From contig JAGCGA010000011.1 of the NCBI GenBank assembly GCA_017649855.1, forward strand, positions 1 to 64,000: 64,000 nucleotides of DNA, written 5' to 3'. The DNA comes from Bacteroidales bacterium. Its GTDB lineage: Bacteria > Bacteroidota > Bacteroidia > Bacteroidales > WCHB1-69. A model generated the notes under the pieces. That model was not told where the DNA came from. It searched no databases and saw only the letters and a list, made by a program, of their open reading frames with translations. Position numbers and translations under genes: made by a program. Positions 25,851-38,972 of the stretch are shown piece after piece. The first letter of the stretch is position 1. The number at the start of each line of letters is the position of its first letter.

Positions 25851-28559
25851 ATGAGCGAAGATTTATCTCTTTTCGGATTTGAAGATGAAAGCGAGACCGA
25901 GCAAATGGAATTCTCGGAGAAGAATTCCCAATCGGCGTTAGTTCAGTTGCGGGAGCAGACCGTCTTGGAGCATCAAAAGAAGCAGGCCGTCACAGTAGTG
26001 GAAGAGTCCCAGCCTGTGGAGGCGGAACCGAGACGGATCTACACCAAGCAGGAAATCTTGCCCGATGTGGTCCGATATTTTGGCGGCGACGAGTTAGCTG
26101 CCGGAGTGTGGATTGACAAGTATGCCTTGAAGAACAAGAACGGCGAGTTGATGGAGCGCACACCGGAAGACATGCACCGACGTATGGCTCGGGAGTTTGC
26201 CCGCATAGAGCGCCGGTACATCCACCCGTTGAGCGAGGAGGAGATCTTTTCCCTCTTTGATCATTTCAAATACATCATCCCGCAGGGGAGTCCGATGGCC
26301 GGCATCGGCAACAACGACCAGATTGTGTCGCTGTCGAATTGCTTTGTCATTGGCAATAGCGGAAATTCCGACTCCTACGGTGGCATCATCCGGATGGACG
26401 AGGAGCAGGTGCAACTGATGAAACGGCGCGGCGGCGTAGGACATGATCTGTCCGACATCCGTCCTTCCGGCAGTCATGTGCAGAACTGCGCCCTGACCTC
26501 CACAGGCGTGGTCCCCTTTATGGAGCGTTTCTCCAACTCCACCCGCGAGGTGGCCCAAGACGGCCGTCGCGGTGCCTTGATGCTTACCATCTCTATCAAA
26601 CATCCCGATTCCGAAAAGTTTATCGACGCCAAAATGACGCAGGGGAAGGTGACGGGCGCCAACGTCTCTGTCCGTATTGATGACGACTTCATGAAGAGCG
26701 TACAGAACAAGACCCCCTATATCCAACAGTACCCTATTGAATCCCCCAACCCCAAGGTGACCCAGGAGGTGGACGCCTCCAAGCTGTGGGACAAAATCAT
26801 CCACAATGCCTGGAAGTCTGCCGAGCCCGGTGTCCTTTTCTGGGACACCATCACCCGCGAATCCGTGCCGGACTGTTATGCGGATGAGGGCTTCAAGACC
26901 ATCTCTACCAACCCGTGCGGGGAGATTCCTCTCTGCCCTTACGACAGCTGCCGCCTGATTGCCATGAACCTCTACAGTTACGTGGAGGATCCTTTCACGG
27001 AAAATGCCCATTTCAATATGCCGCTCTTCCGCCAGCACGTGCAATACGCCCAACGCCTGATGGATGACATCATCGATCTGGAGTTGGAAAAGATTGACCG
27101 TATCCTGGAGAAGATTGAGAGCGATCCGGAAGATGACGACCTGAAGACCGTTGAACGCAACCTCTGGCTGAAGATCCGCAACCAGTCTTTGAAAGGCCGT
27201 CGTACCGGACTGGGTATCACCGCTGAAGGAGACATGCTGGCAGCCTTGAACATCCGCTATGGCTCCGATGAGGGCAACGCCTTCTCCACGGAAATCCACA
27301 AACAGCTGGCCCTGGCCGCCTATCGTTCCTCTGTCAACATGGCTAAAGAGCGTGGCGCATTCCCGGCTTACAGCTGCATCAAAGAGGGTCACAACCCGTT
27401 CATCCAGCGTATCCGCAAGGCCGACCCCAAATTGTATGACGACATGGTCCGCTATGGCCGCCGCAATATCGCCCTGTTGACCATCGCCCCGACCGGAAGC
27501 GTCAGCATCTGCACCCAGACGACCTCCGGCATCGAGCCTGCCTTCAACGTGGTCTATAAACGCCGCCGTAAAATCAACCCCAACGACATCAACATTTCCA
27601 AGAGTATTGTCAAGGACTCTATGGGTGACCAATTCGAAGAGTATATGGTCTTCCACCAGAAGTTTGTGATTTGGGCTGAAACCAAAGGCTACACTCTCGA
27701 ACAGATGCAGCAGATGGATGAGAAGGAGATCATGAGCCTTGTGGAGCAGTCTCCCTATTACAAGTCCACCGCCGCCGATACCGATTACCTGAAGAAGGTC
27801 GAACTCCAAGGCTCCGTGCAGAAATGGGTAGACCATTCCATTTCCGTCACCGTCAACCTGCCGAGCGACATCTCCGAGCAGACCGTTGCTGACCTCTACA
27901 TGAAGGCTTGGCAGTGCGGTTGCAAAGGCCTGACGGTCTATCGGGAGGGCTCTCGCGACGGCGTGCTGAACAGCATCACCCCGAAGAAAGAGGAAAAACA
28001 AGCTCCGAAGAACTTCAAACGCCCCAAAGAGCTGCAGGCCGACATCATCCACTTCAAGAACAACAATGAAGACTGGGTGGCCTACATCGGTCTGTATAAC
28101 GGTCATCCCTATGAGATCTTCACGGGCAAGACCGGCGATGAGCACTTCCTGCTCCCCAAATGGGTGGAACATGGCATCATCATCAAGAACAGACACGAGG
28201 ACGGCTCCAAGACGTACGATTTCAAGTACTATGACAAGGCAGGCTATGAGGTGCTGCTCCGCGGCCTCGACCGCTGCTTTGACCAGGAGTTCTGGAACTA
28301 TGCCAAGTTCACCTCCGCACTCCTGCGTAATGGAATTCCGATCCTCAACATCGTCAACATCATCTCCAGCCTGAACTTCCGTCAGGAGAGCATCAACTCT
28401 TGGAGAAACGGTGTCTGCCGCGCCCTCAAGAAATTCATCCAGGATGGTACCAAACAAAAGGGAGTGGTCTGTCCCAAATGTGAACAGAAAGACACGATGG
28501 AGTTCAAGGAGGGCTGCTTGGTCTGCTCCAATTGCGGCTATTCAAAATGTGGTTCCTAG
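25851..28559 (+). CDS. nrdJ: Adenosylcobalamin-dependent (class II) ribonucleotide reductase
   Basis: A 902-residue enzyme reducing ribonucleotides to deoxyribonucleotides with a B12-derived thiyl radical. C164 (LSNCFVIG) is the first of the redox pair and C356 (NPCGEIPL) the thiyl-radical cysteine; the substrate loop APTGSVS follows near residue 545. A linker and TSCPD-like region come after residue 700, and the C-terminus has a zinc-ribbon-like CPKC ... CSNCGYSKC that probably reduces the active site. The first 60 residues are acidic and variable. Suited to growth without oxygen. lutA-like follows after 9 nt. Confidence 0.95.
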   Translation: MSEDLSLFGFEDESETEQMEFSEKNSQSALVQLREQTVLEHQKKQAVTVVEESQPVEAEPRRIYTKQEILPDVVRYFGGDELAAGVWIDKYALKNKNGELMERTPEDMHRRMAREFARIERRYIHPLSEEEIFSLFDHFKYIIPQGSPMAGIGNNDQIVSLSNCFVIGNSGNSDSYGGIIRMDEEQVQLMKRRGGVGHDLSDIRPSGSHVQNCALTSTGVVPFMERFSNSTREVAQDGRRGALMLTISIKHPDSEKFIDAKMTQGKVTGANVSVRIDDDFMKSVQNKTPYIQQYPIESPNPKVTQEVDASKLWDKIIHNAWKSAEPGVLFWDTITRESVPDCYADEGFKTISTNPCGEIPLCPYDSCRLIAMNLYSYVEDPFTENAHFNMPLFRQHVQYAQRLMDDIIDLELEKIDRILEKIESDPEDDDLKTVERNLWLKIRNQSLKGRRTGLGITAEGDMLAALNIRYGSDEGNAFSTEIHKQLALAAYRSSVNMAKERGAFPAYSCIKEGHNPFIQRIRKADPKLYDDMVRYGRRNIALLTIAPTGSVSICTQTTSGIEPAFNVVYKRRRKINPNDINISKSIVKDSMGDQFEEYMVFHQKFVIWAETKGYTLEQMQQMDEKEIMSLVEQSPYYKSTAADTDYLKKVELQGSVQKWVDHSISVTVNLPSDISEQTVADLYMKAWQCGCKGLTVYREGSRDGVLNSITPKKEEKQAPKNFKRPKELQADIIHFKNNNEDWVAYIGLYNGHPYEIFTGKTGDEHFLLPKWVEHGIIIKNRHEDGSKTYDFKYYDKAGYEVLLRGLDRCFDQEFWNYAKFTSALLRNGIPILNIVNIISSLNFRQESINSWRNGVCRALKKFIQDGTKQKGVVCPKCEQKDTMEFKEGCLVCSNCGYSKCGS

Positions 28560-28568
28560 CAAGTTGTC

Positions 28569-29318
28569 ATGAGCAAGCCTACTGAGAATTTCATCAATAT
28601 CTTTATTCCTTGCCAGATGGATCTCTTCCAACCGGCAAGTGCCCAGAGTTTGCGCTCTGTGCTGGAAAGGATAGGTCTACACTGCCATTATTTCAGCGAC
28701 CTCACCTGTTGTGGACGCCGCTTTATGATGGAAGGGAAGGAGGAATATGCTATCCAGTTAGGAATCCAAGTTGTGGATATGCTGCCCGCCAAGACACATA
28801 TTGTGGTTCCAGACTGCAGCTGTGCGGGCTACATGAAGAAGCATTTCAAACGCTTGTTAGTCAATAGCCATTCCCAGCAGGTGCTTCAAGACTTTACCCG
28901 CAACATCTTTGAGGTGTGCGACTATATCGTGAATATCCGCAAAGTGGAGTGCTTGGGTAATGAGTTCAACCATAGGGTCTATTATTTCAAATCCTGTGCC
29001 GCCCGAAATCTGTATCCCGAGAATGATGCACCCGAGATCCTCTTGTCCAATACCAAAGGTCTGGATCTGCTGACGTCTCCCAACCAGCCCGTCTGTTGTG
29101 GCGCCAATGGCAGTTTTCCAATGGTCAACCCTGCCGTGGCAGAAGGTCTGACAGGACAAATTGTGGATCAAGCCTATCAGATGGGGGCGGAGTATATCAC
29201 CTCCACCGATATCCATTGCCTGCAAATGATTGATGCTTACAAGACGGCCCACAATGTGGACATCGAGGTGATGCACATTGTAGATATTCTCCAAGGAGAA
29301 CAGCCCGCCACCTTCTAA
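28569..29318 (+). CDS. LutA/YkgE-like Fe-S (CCG domain) protein
   Basis: A 249-residue cytoplasmic protein with two CCG half-domains: PCQMD ... CCGRR ... DCSC, and SCAAR ... CCGANG ... HCL. This is the layout of LutA, a subunit of the iron-sulfur L-lactate dehydrogenase complex, but the partners LutB and LutC are not adjacent, so a lactate role is only suggested. It follows nrdJ by 9 nt. Its stop codon overlaps the stop of the convergent era gene by 4 nt. Confidence 0.82.
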   Translation: MSKPTENFINIFIPCQMDLFQPASAQSLRSVLERIGLHCHYFSDLTCCGRRFMMEGKEEYAIQLGIQVVDMLPAKTHIVVPDCSCAGYMKKHFKRLLVNSHSQQVLQDFTRNIFEVCDYIVNIRKVECLGNEFNHRVYYFKSCAARNLYPENDAPEILLSNTKGLDLLTSPNQPVCCGANGSFPMVNPAVAEGLTGQIVDQAYQMGAEYITSTDIHCLQMIDAYKTAHNVDIEVMHIVDILQGEQPATF

Positions 29319-30214
29319 TCTCCGTAATCGTATCCAAACCGGCGCATCTGCAACTCGCTGTTACGCCAATCTTTCAACACCTTCACAGTAATATCCAGGA
29401 AGACATGCTTCTGGAGAAAATCTTCTATGGCCATGCGAGCTTCAGTGCCCAACTTTTTGATGGCTGAGCCCTCTTTCCCAATAATGATGGCCTTTTGAGT
29501 GTTACGCTCCACGTATAGGGTGGCCCCAATGCGTACCATCTGGTCATCTTCCTTGTAGCTGTCCACTACCACCTCCACGCTGTAAGGTATCTCTTTTTGA
29601 TACTGGAGCAGTATCTGTTCGCGAATGAGTTCGGAGACAAAGAAACGCATCGGCCGGTCGGTGAGTGCATCTTTGGGAAAATAGGGAGGACAGAGCGGCA
29701 GCAAATCGATGATACGGTCGCGAAGCGCCTCCACATTGATGCGCTGTAGCGCGGAGATCGTGAAGACATCCGCTTCCGGGAACACCTGTGTCCATACGGC
29801 ACGTGTCGCCCCGACCTGTTCCTCTGTGGCTTTGTCTATTTTGTTGATGACCAAAATAATAGGTTTTCCAAGATCTTTGATCTTTTCAATCAGCTCCTCA
29901 TTGTATTTGGTCTCGTTGCACTCCACAAGGTACAAGATGATGTCGGCATCCTGAAGGGAGTCCACCACAAAACGCATCATCATCTTCTGCATCATATAGG
30001 CGGGGTCCAGCACCCCAGGAAGGTCCGAATAGACGATTTGGAAGTTGTCCCCATTGACGATGCCTTTGATGCGGTGACGCGTGGTCTGGGCTTTGGAGGT
30101 CATGATGGAAATCCGCTCCCCGACCAGTTGATTCATCAAGGTGCTCTTTCCTACATTGGGATTGCCGATAATATTAACAAAACCGGCTTTGTGGTTATCA
30201 GGTATGTTATTCAT
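29315..30214 (-). CDS. era: GTPase Era
   Basis: A 299-residue GTPase needed for 16S rRNA processing and 30S assembly. G1 is GNPNVGKS (17-24), G3 is DLPG, G4 is NKID, and the C-terminal KH domain contains IIGKEGSAIKKLG. The start codon is ATG 30214, which overlaps the lpxH stop by 8 nt (ATGAATAA); the longer frame begins with GTG inside lpxH. Last gene of the plsC-gt9-lpxH-era unit. Confidence 0.96.
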   Translation of the reverse strand: MNNIPDNHKAGFVNIIGNPNVGKSTLMNQLVGERISIMTSKAQTTRHRIKGIVNGDNFQIVYSDLPGVLDPAYMMQKMMMRFVVDSLQDADIILYLVECNETKYNEELIEKIKDLGKPIILVINKIDKATEEQVGATRAVWTQVFPEADVFTISALQRINVEALRDRIIDLLPLCPPYFPKDALTDRPMRFFVSELIREQILLQYQKEIPYSVEVVVDSYKEDDQMVRIGATLYVERNTQKAIIIGKEGSAIKKLGTEARMAIEDFLQKHVFLDITVKVLKDWRNSELQMRRFGYDYGD

Positions 30215-31001
30215 TATTAATATCTTCGTTAAAATCACACAGGGTAGGTCCCTGCTCGTTGGACATAAAAAGGAGATACGACTTATGGGTGAGCCAATCC
30301 CCGCAATTGAAATAGGATGACTGTTCCGTCAGAGGATAATGGTAGGGTAGGTGCAGGTGCGCGAAGATGAAGTAGTCGACAGGTTCGGACTGCAGCACTT
30401 GGCGGGCAAATCGGATCTGGGGTTCTTCTTCGTTCCTGAAACTGAGTTCCTGGTTTTCGTGGGCTTTCCGACTCTTCCAGGAGAAAAAGCGCGCGATGCT
30501 GAAAGCAATGCGAGGGTGTAGCATGCTATACACAAACTGGTTCGGCTTAAAAGCAAATATCGATTTGATAAACCGATAGCCATATTGTTTTCCTCCAAGG
30601 CCATCCCCATGTCCGACGAGGCATCGTTTTCCATTGATGACAAACAGCTGGGTCTCGTGAAAGACCTCACAGCCGATCTGCTCGGGGAAAAAATCCTGCA
30701 ACCACATGTCGTGATTACCTGTAAAATAGTAGATCTGAACCCCTTTGCAGCGGAGATCATAGAGGGTGTTGAACAGCTTGAAGTACCCTTTAGGCATCAC
30801 ATCCTGATATTCAAACCAGAAGTCGAAGATGTCCCCTAGCAGGAAGAGATGGTGGAGTTGATGGCCGATCTGATGGAGAAACTGCACCAGCAGCTCTTCA
30901 CGAAAACGGCTTTCATCATCGGCAGGCACCTGGAAGTGCATGTCTGAGACAAAGCAGGCATTCCCTTGAATGGTGATAGGCTGGTCAGGGCTTCTCTTCA
31001 T
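30207..31001 (-). CDS. lpxH: UDP-2,3-diacylglucosamine diphosphatase (LpxH-like)
   Basis: A 264-residue calcineurin-type metallophosphoesterase of lipid A synthesis that cleaves UDP-diacylglucosamine to lipid X and UMP at the inner face of the membrane. The metal ligands are visible in order: D20/H22 (SDMHF), D57 (GDIFD), N96/H97 (GNHD), H131 (GHGDG) and HLH near 219. Its neighbours, a heptosyltransferase and an acyltransferase, support a lipid A/LPS role. It starts 10 nt after the glycosyltransferase stop. Confidence 0.9.
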   Translation of the reverse strand: MKRSPDQPITIQGNACFVSDMHFQVPADDESRFREELLVQFLHQIGHQLHHLFLLGDIFDFWFEYQDVMPKGYFKLFNTLYDLRCKGVQIYYFTGNHDMWLQDFFPEQIGCEVFHETQLFVINGKRCLVGHGDGLGGKQYGYRFIKSIFAFKPNQFVYSMLHPRIAFSIARFFSWKSRKAHENQELSFRNEEEPQIRFARQVLQSEPVDYFIFAHLHLPYHYPLTEQSSYFNCGDWLTHKSYLLFMSNEQGPTLCDFNEDINNE

Positions 31002-31011
31002 GGTCTACGTT

Positions 31012-32022
31012 TTAAAATTTATTCACCCATTCGGCCACCTCGATGGACGAGATCTTGCGCATGCATTTGAAATGTTTTCTCGGACATTTCTTATAGCCTA
31101 GCTTGGAGCAGGGGCGGCAGTGCAGCGGCACCACTTCAAAGTTCCGGAAGGAGGTTCGAAGCCCCGGCATATAGGGGTACATTCCAAATTCCGGGATGGT
31201 GTTGCCCCAGAGCACGGCGATCGGTTTCTGGAAGGCTGCCGCTATGTGCATCAAACCAGTATCACCCGTGATGATGCAGTCGGCCTGTTGCAGGATGGAG
31301 GCAGTCTGATAGAGCGTGTATTTGCCACATCCGTTGTAAGCTCGGTCACCCAATGCATCCTCCACCTCCTGGGCGGCTTTTTTCACATCTTCTCCGCCTA
31401 AGAGCATGACAGGTCTGCGGAGAATCCGGCCGATCTCTATGACCTTGTCAGCCGGAATACGCTTGGTGGCATGGGCACCTGCCATCACAATGGCTACAAA
31501 ACCATCTTCAAAGACCATGGGGAAGTCATCTTCATCGAACACCCCGCTTGCCGGGATGTGAAACTCCAGCCCTTTGTGGTCATTATACACACTCAACATA
31601 CGGACCGTTTCAAAATAGCGGTTGACGATATGAACGTCCGGCATAAAGTTGACCTTCAGCCGCACGCAGACCCACTTTTTTAAATTCAACTTGCGGAGAC
31701 GCAAAGGACTGATTTTGATGCGCCGGCACAACTGTCGCGAGCGGTGATTGTTTTGTAAATCTACCACAGTGTCAAATTTCTCGGCAGCTAACTCCCGGAA
31801 CAATTCTTCTTTCGTATTCTGGTCATAAAGGTGTAGCCGGTCGATATGCGGATTGTAGGCCAGCACGTCCTTCATAGACTTTTTCACCAAAAAATGTAAA
31901 GAGGCATTTGGAAATTGCTCTTTTACAGCTCTGATGACAGGGGTCGTCAACACAATATCTCCGATTGAACTCAACCGGATAATCAGTATTTTCATCGACG
32001 ACGGGGGTTGTATCTCATCCAT
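31012..32022 (-). CDS. Family 9 glycosyltransferase (LPS heptosyltransferase type)
   Basis: A 336-residue GT-B enzyme, typical opening MKILIIRLSSIGDIVLTTPV with the catalytic acidic residue of GDIVLT, and the donor-binding GDTGLMHIAAA and AVLWGNT motifs in the second half. It likely adds heptose or a related sugar to the LPS core. The start may instead be the ATG at 31995, where the family usually begins; the version given adds nine residues (MDEIQPPSS). A cysteine-rich tail (CRPCSKLGYKKCPRKHFKC) is seen, as in many Bacteroidetes members. Confidence 0.88.
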   Translation of the reverse strand: MDEIQPPSSMKILIIRLSSIGDIVLTTPVIRAVKEQFPNASLHFLVKKSMKDVLAYNPHIDRLHLYDQNTKEELFRELAAEKFDTVVDLQNNHRSRQLCRRIKISPLRLRKLNLKKWVCVRLKVNFMPDVHIVNRYFETVRMLSVYNDHKGLEFHIPASGVFDEDDFPMVFEDGFVAIVMAGAHATKRIPADKVIEIGRILRRPVMLLGGEDVKKAAQEVEDALGDRAYNGCGKYTLYQTASILQQADCIITGDTGLMHIAAAFQKPIAVLWGNTIPEFGMYPYMPGLRTSFRNFEVVPLHCRPCSKLGYKKCPRKHFKCMRKISSIEVAEWVNKF

Positions 32023-32034
32023 AATAGTATAAAA

Positions 32035-33180
32035 TTATTGACGTTCGTGAATGGGTTTATGGTAATAGTTGTCCACCGGCGTGCCGTAGATGCGCAACAG
32101 ATAATGCATCATCTTTTCTTGTGACACATCCGGGCACACTGATTTCAGCTGCAGATACTCTTGGAATTTCTGTTTGTCCTCTTCGTTATAATACGCTGAG
32201 TAATGAGTCGTATCATGCAACAGATCATTGGCTATATAATTGTTGGGATAAAGTTGATAGTTCTGATATATCTGTCCATCAATCAACTTGCAAACGGCAT
32301 CCAATTTGAGGTTGTTGTGCAAATCAGGGTCAATTTGGTCGAGTTCCTCATTCAACGGAGTGCCCAGAACCAGCGACACGCGCCCTTTCTGCTGAAAGAC
32401 GCCCTGTTTGATGCTGTTGAAATCCTCACCCGGCTGTTTTTCATAATGCCCCAACTCTTTCATGGCCTCTTCGCGGGCCTTCAAAGCATCGCATGGCTCA
32501 TACTCATACGAGATGGTCATCGGCACGATGTTCATCGCTTTGATGGTTTTCAGCAAATCTTTTGAATGCCCCATCGTGATCATCTTGAGAAGACCTTGTT
32601 TGGTATAGTCATCCCCATTTTTGGTGCGGCCGTCGCGCTGGGCGATCCAGACAGACTCCTTTTCCTCAAAAAGGCTGTATTGGATATATTCCGAGAGTTG
32701 CTGGAAGTTGGCCAGACGCTCGCGGATGTCAGCACTGTCACGTTTCACCACGATCATCTTGTTGGCACGACCCAACTCCTCCACCAGAGGGGTGGACAGC
32801 AGGTTGTTCCCGATACAGATTTTGGTGGTCTGCCGGTTGGTGATGAAAAAATAATACTCCAACATGGCAGGATCGAAGGTGATGTCGCGATGGTTGCTGA
32901 TGAACAGATAGGCTTTGTCGTCAGGCAGGTGCTCAATGCCTTGCAAGGCGACTCCCTTTGTGCTGATTTTGACGAAGACCTCTACGATTTTGCGGATGAA
33001 GCCCTGTTGGATATCATACACCGAATGTGCTTGATCCAACACCTCCCGAAGACTTTGCATGGGATACCCGGGGAGGCACTTCGCCACAGCCTCATGGAAA
33101 CGGGCATCCTCCATCAGGCGAAAATACGCGGCTCTGGTGCCTTCAAAATCGTATGGTCCTATGTCTTCAAATTTACCCAT
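32035..33180 (-). CDS. Glycerol-3-phosphate/lysophosphatidate acyltransferase-like protein
   Basis: About 381 residues with a PlsC-type acyltransferase domain: the HxxxxD motif is NHRDITFDPA near residue 98, and the phosphate-binding region follows (WIAQRDGRTKNGDD). Longer than PlsC because of an extra C-terminal region of about 130 residues. It probably acylates glycerol phosphate or a related lipid at the inner membrane. The frame extends upstream to 33330, but a -7 box at 33204-33211 places the start at ATG 33180 (MGKFEDIGPYDF). First gene of the operon. Confidence 0.82.
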   Translation of the reverse strand: MGKFEDIGPYDFEGTRAAYFRLMEDARFHEAVAKCLPGYPMQSLREVLDQAHSVYDIQQGFIRKIVEVFVKISTKGVALQGIEHLPDDKAYLFISNHRDITFDPAMLEYYFFITNRQTTKICIGNNLLSTPLVEELGRANKMIVVKRDSADIRERLANFQQLSEYIQYSLFEEKESVWIAQRDGRTKNGDDYTKQGLLKMITMGHSKDLLKTIKAMNIVPMTISYEYEPCDALKAREEAMKELGHYEKQPGEDFNSIKQGVFQQKGRVSLVLGTPLNEELDQIDPDLHNNLKLDAVCKLIDGQIYQNYQLYPNNYIANDLLHDTTHYSAYYNEEDKQKFQEYLQLKSVCPDVSQEKMMHYLLRIYGTPVDNYYHKPIHERQ

Positions 33181-33203
33181 TTTAGGGAATAAAAAATCCG
33201 CTG

Positions 33204-33211
33204 CAAAAATA
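33204..33211 (-). promoter_or_regulatory. -7 box of the acyltransferase-lpxH-era operon
   Basis: TATTTTTG on the minus strand, 24 nt upstream of the chosen start codon. The facing purC gene has a near match, TATTTTCG, at 33281-33288 on the plus strand. Confidence 0.65.
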
Positions 33212-33344
33212 ATGAAAATATCAATATGGGGAAAATATGGATTTTCGGACGACAGGTGAAAAAGGATATGACAAAAAATGTATTTTCGCATTTTCTTTTT
33301 TATAACTGCAAACCATTCTTTCATTACCAATAAACCAACATCTT

Positions 33345-34292
33345 ATGGAAGCGTTAACCCACACCCAATTTGAATTTCCGAAACAGAAGAACGTGTATCA
33401 CGGCAAAGTGCGTGATGTGTACAACATTGACGACAAGGTCTTGGCCATGGTGGCCACCGACCGCATCTCAGCTTTTGATGTGATCCTGCCGAAGGGCATT
33501 CCGTGCAAAGGTCAGATTTTAAACCAGATAGCGGCCAAGTTCTTGGATGCCACGGCCGACATCTGTCCGAACTGGAAATTGGCCACCCCGGACCCGCGCG
33601 TGACGGTGGGCGTTTTGTGCAAAGGATTTCCGGTGGAGATGATTGTGCGCGGCTACTTGTGCGGCAGTGCCTGGCGTTTCTATAAGAATGGCGGGCGCAA
33701 CCTCTGCGGCCACATCCTGCCCGAAGGCATGCGCGAGAACCAAAAGTTCCCCGTGCCGCTGATCACCCCGACCACCAAGGCTGAGCAGGGCGAACACGAT
33801 GCCGACATCTCCAAGGAGGAGATCCTCGCCAAGGGACTGGTCTCTCCGGAAGACTACGCCGTCATCGAGGACTACACCATGAAGCTCTTCGAGCGCGGCA
33901 CCGAGATTGCCGCCAAACAGGGCCTCATCCTGGTGGACACGAAATACGAATTTGGCAAGGCTGGTGACAAGATCTACCTGATCGATGAGATCCACACTCC
34001 CGACTCCTCCCGCTATTTTTATGCAGACAAATATGCGGAGAACTTTGAAAAGGGTCTTCCGCAGAAACAGCTCTCCAAGGAGTTTGTGCGTGAGTGGCTC
34101 ATGGCCAACGGCTTCCAAGGTCAGGAGGGACAGCAGGTGCCCGAGATGACGCCCGAGGTGGTGGAGAGCATCACCAAGCGCTATGTCGAGCTCTATGAGC
34201 ACATTACGGGAGAGAAGTTCGAGCCCGCTTCGGCTGTAAACGTGGAGCAGCAGATCTTCGAGAACGTCAGCAAGTGGCTGGAGAACCGATAA
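33345..34292 (+). CDS. purC: Phosphoribosylaminoimidazole-succinocarboxamide synthase
   Basis: A 315-residue purine-synthesis enzyme joining aspartate to CAIR with ATP. Family motifs: GKVRDVYN with the nucleotide-binding lysine, [26 protein letters not shown] and [11 protein letters not shown] ... [13 protein letters not shown]. The length fits the longer (about 310-residue) bacterial form. It is a lone plus-strand gene between a divergent operon and the convergent beta-galactosidase gene. Confidence 0.96.
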   Translation: MEALTHTQFEFPKQKNVYHGKVRDVYNIDDKVLAMVATDRISAFDVILPKGIPCKGQILNQIAAKFLDATADICPNWKLATPDPRVTVGVLCKGFPVEMIVRGYLCGSAWRFYKNGGRNLCGHILPEGMRENQKFPVPLITPTTKAEQGEHDADISKEEILAKGLVSPEDYAVIEDYTMKLFERGTEIAAKQGLILVDTKYEFGKAGDKIYLIDEIHTPDSSRYFYADKYAENFEKGLPQKQLSKEFVREWLMANGFQGQEGQQVPEMTPEVVESITKRYVELYEHITGEKFEPASAVNVEQQIFENVSKWLENR

Positions 34293-34313
34293 AACCACGC
34301 TATAGCTTTATTC

Positions 34314-38252
<3,939 letters not shown>

Positions 38253-38299
38253 TTATGGAAATTTGCGTATGGAATCTATTGGTGTAAAGATACATTTTT

Positions 38300-38898
38300 T
38301 CAATTTGAACATCTGATTCGTCGTAGGGTCATCCGACCAGCAAAAAAGGCGATGAAGGCACCAACAACCATCGAAATCCATCCTAATGGTTTCGTCACTT
38401 GCGCTATCCTTTCATCATAGAATTGCTTTACCGGCACTAATTTCCACGTCTCTTCCACTGGTTCATCCGCATATCGGCCCGTTTTCATATCCAACACAAA
38501 GTCTTTTTTGTCCAACGGTCCGAAACGTCATAACGCCAGCCATAAACCTTGTCTCCATCCATATATAATCCTCCTACCTCATCCACAACGACAAAATTTC
38601 GTCCGTTGACAATATCTCCTGCACTATGGCCAGTATCTGTATAGCAAAACAAAGCGTATCGGTGTTTCAGCGGGGCGTCTTCGCCCATTGGGTCCATACC
38701 AACGATCCATAGACAAATCGTGTCCACCAGCAAAGAGCTGATAATAAAGGCCAAAATAGCCATGCCTGGAACCATTACACCCACGTATCGTTTTCTGGTA
38801 TTTTCATTTTTCCCGATGGAAGAAAACACCTTCGCCACGGCAAATAGCAACGCAATGACCACGATCACAACCAAGACGACAAGCAATTTGACGGCCAT
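38300..38898 (-). CDS. Membrane protein gene in two frames, possible -1 frameshift at A AAA AAG
   Basis: The frame starting at ATG 38898 encodes 137 residues with two membrane segments (VKLLVVLVVIVVIALLFAV and MAILAFIISSLLVDTICLWIV) and stops at 38485. The -1 frame overlaps it, has no ATG near its start (TTG at 38515), and continues sensibly to 38300 with a third membrane segment (WISMVVGAFIAFFAG). Both frames share the heptamer A AAA AAG (38509-38503), in the correct phase for a -1 slip; the product would be about 199 residues with TKK followed by DFVLDMKTG. A one-base deletion in the A-run (sequencing error or decay) explains it equally well. Function unknown. Confidence 0.6.
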
Positions 38899-38921
38899 AT
38901 ATTTTCGTTTTAGTAAAAATG

Positions 38922-38929
38922 CAAAGTTA
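38922..38929 (-). promoter_or_regulatory. -7 box of the two-frame membrane gene
   Basis: TAACTTTG on the minus strand, matching TAnnTTTG, 23 nt upstream of the ATG at 38898. Confidence 0.6.
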
Positions 38930-38972
38930 CATTTTTTTCATGTTTATTTTATGATAATCTGCGATTTAGATT

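Noticed and set aside
26094-28457. 787-codon open frame on the minus strand opposite nrdJ
   Set aside because: It is the antisense shadow of a well-conserved gene with intact motifs; its translation is rich in V, D, H and G without any domain.
38300-38515. Separate 71-residue gene downstream of the two-frame membrane gene
   Set aside because: It would start at TTG within the slippery region and reads as the natural continuation of the upstream protein; treated as part of one gene.
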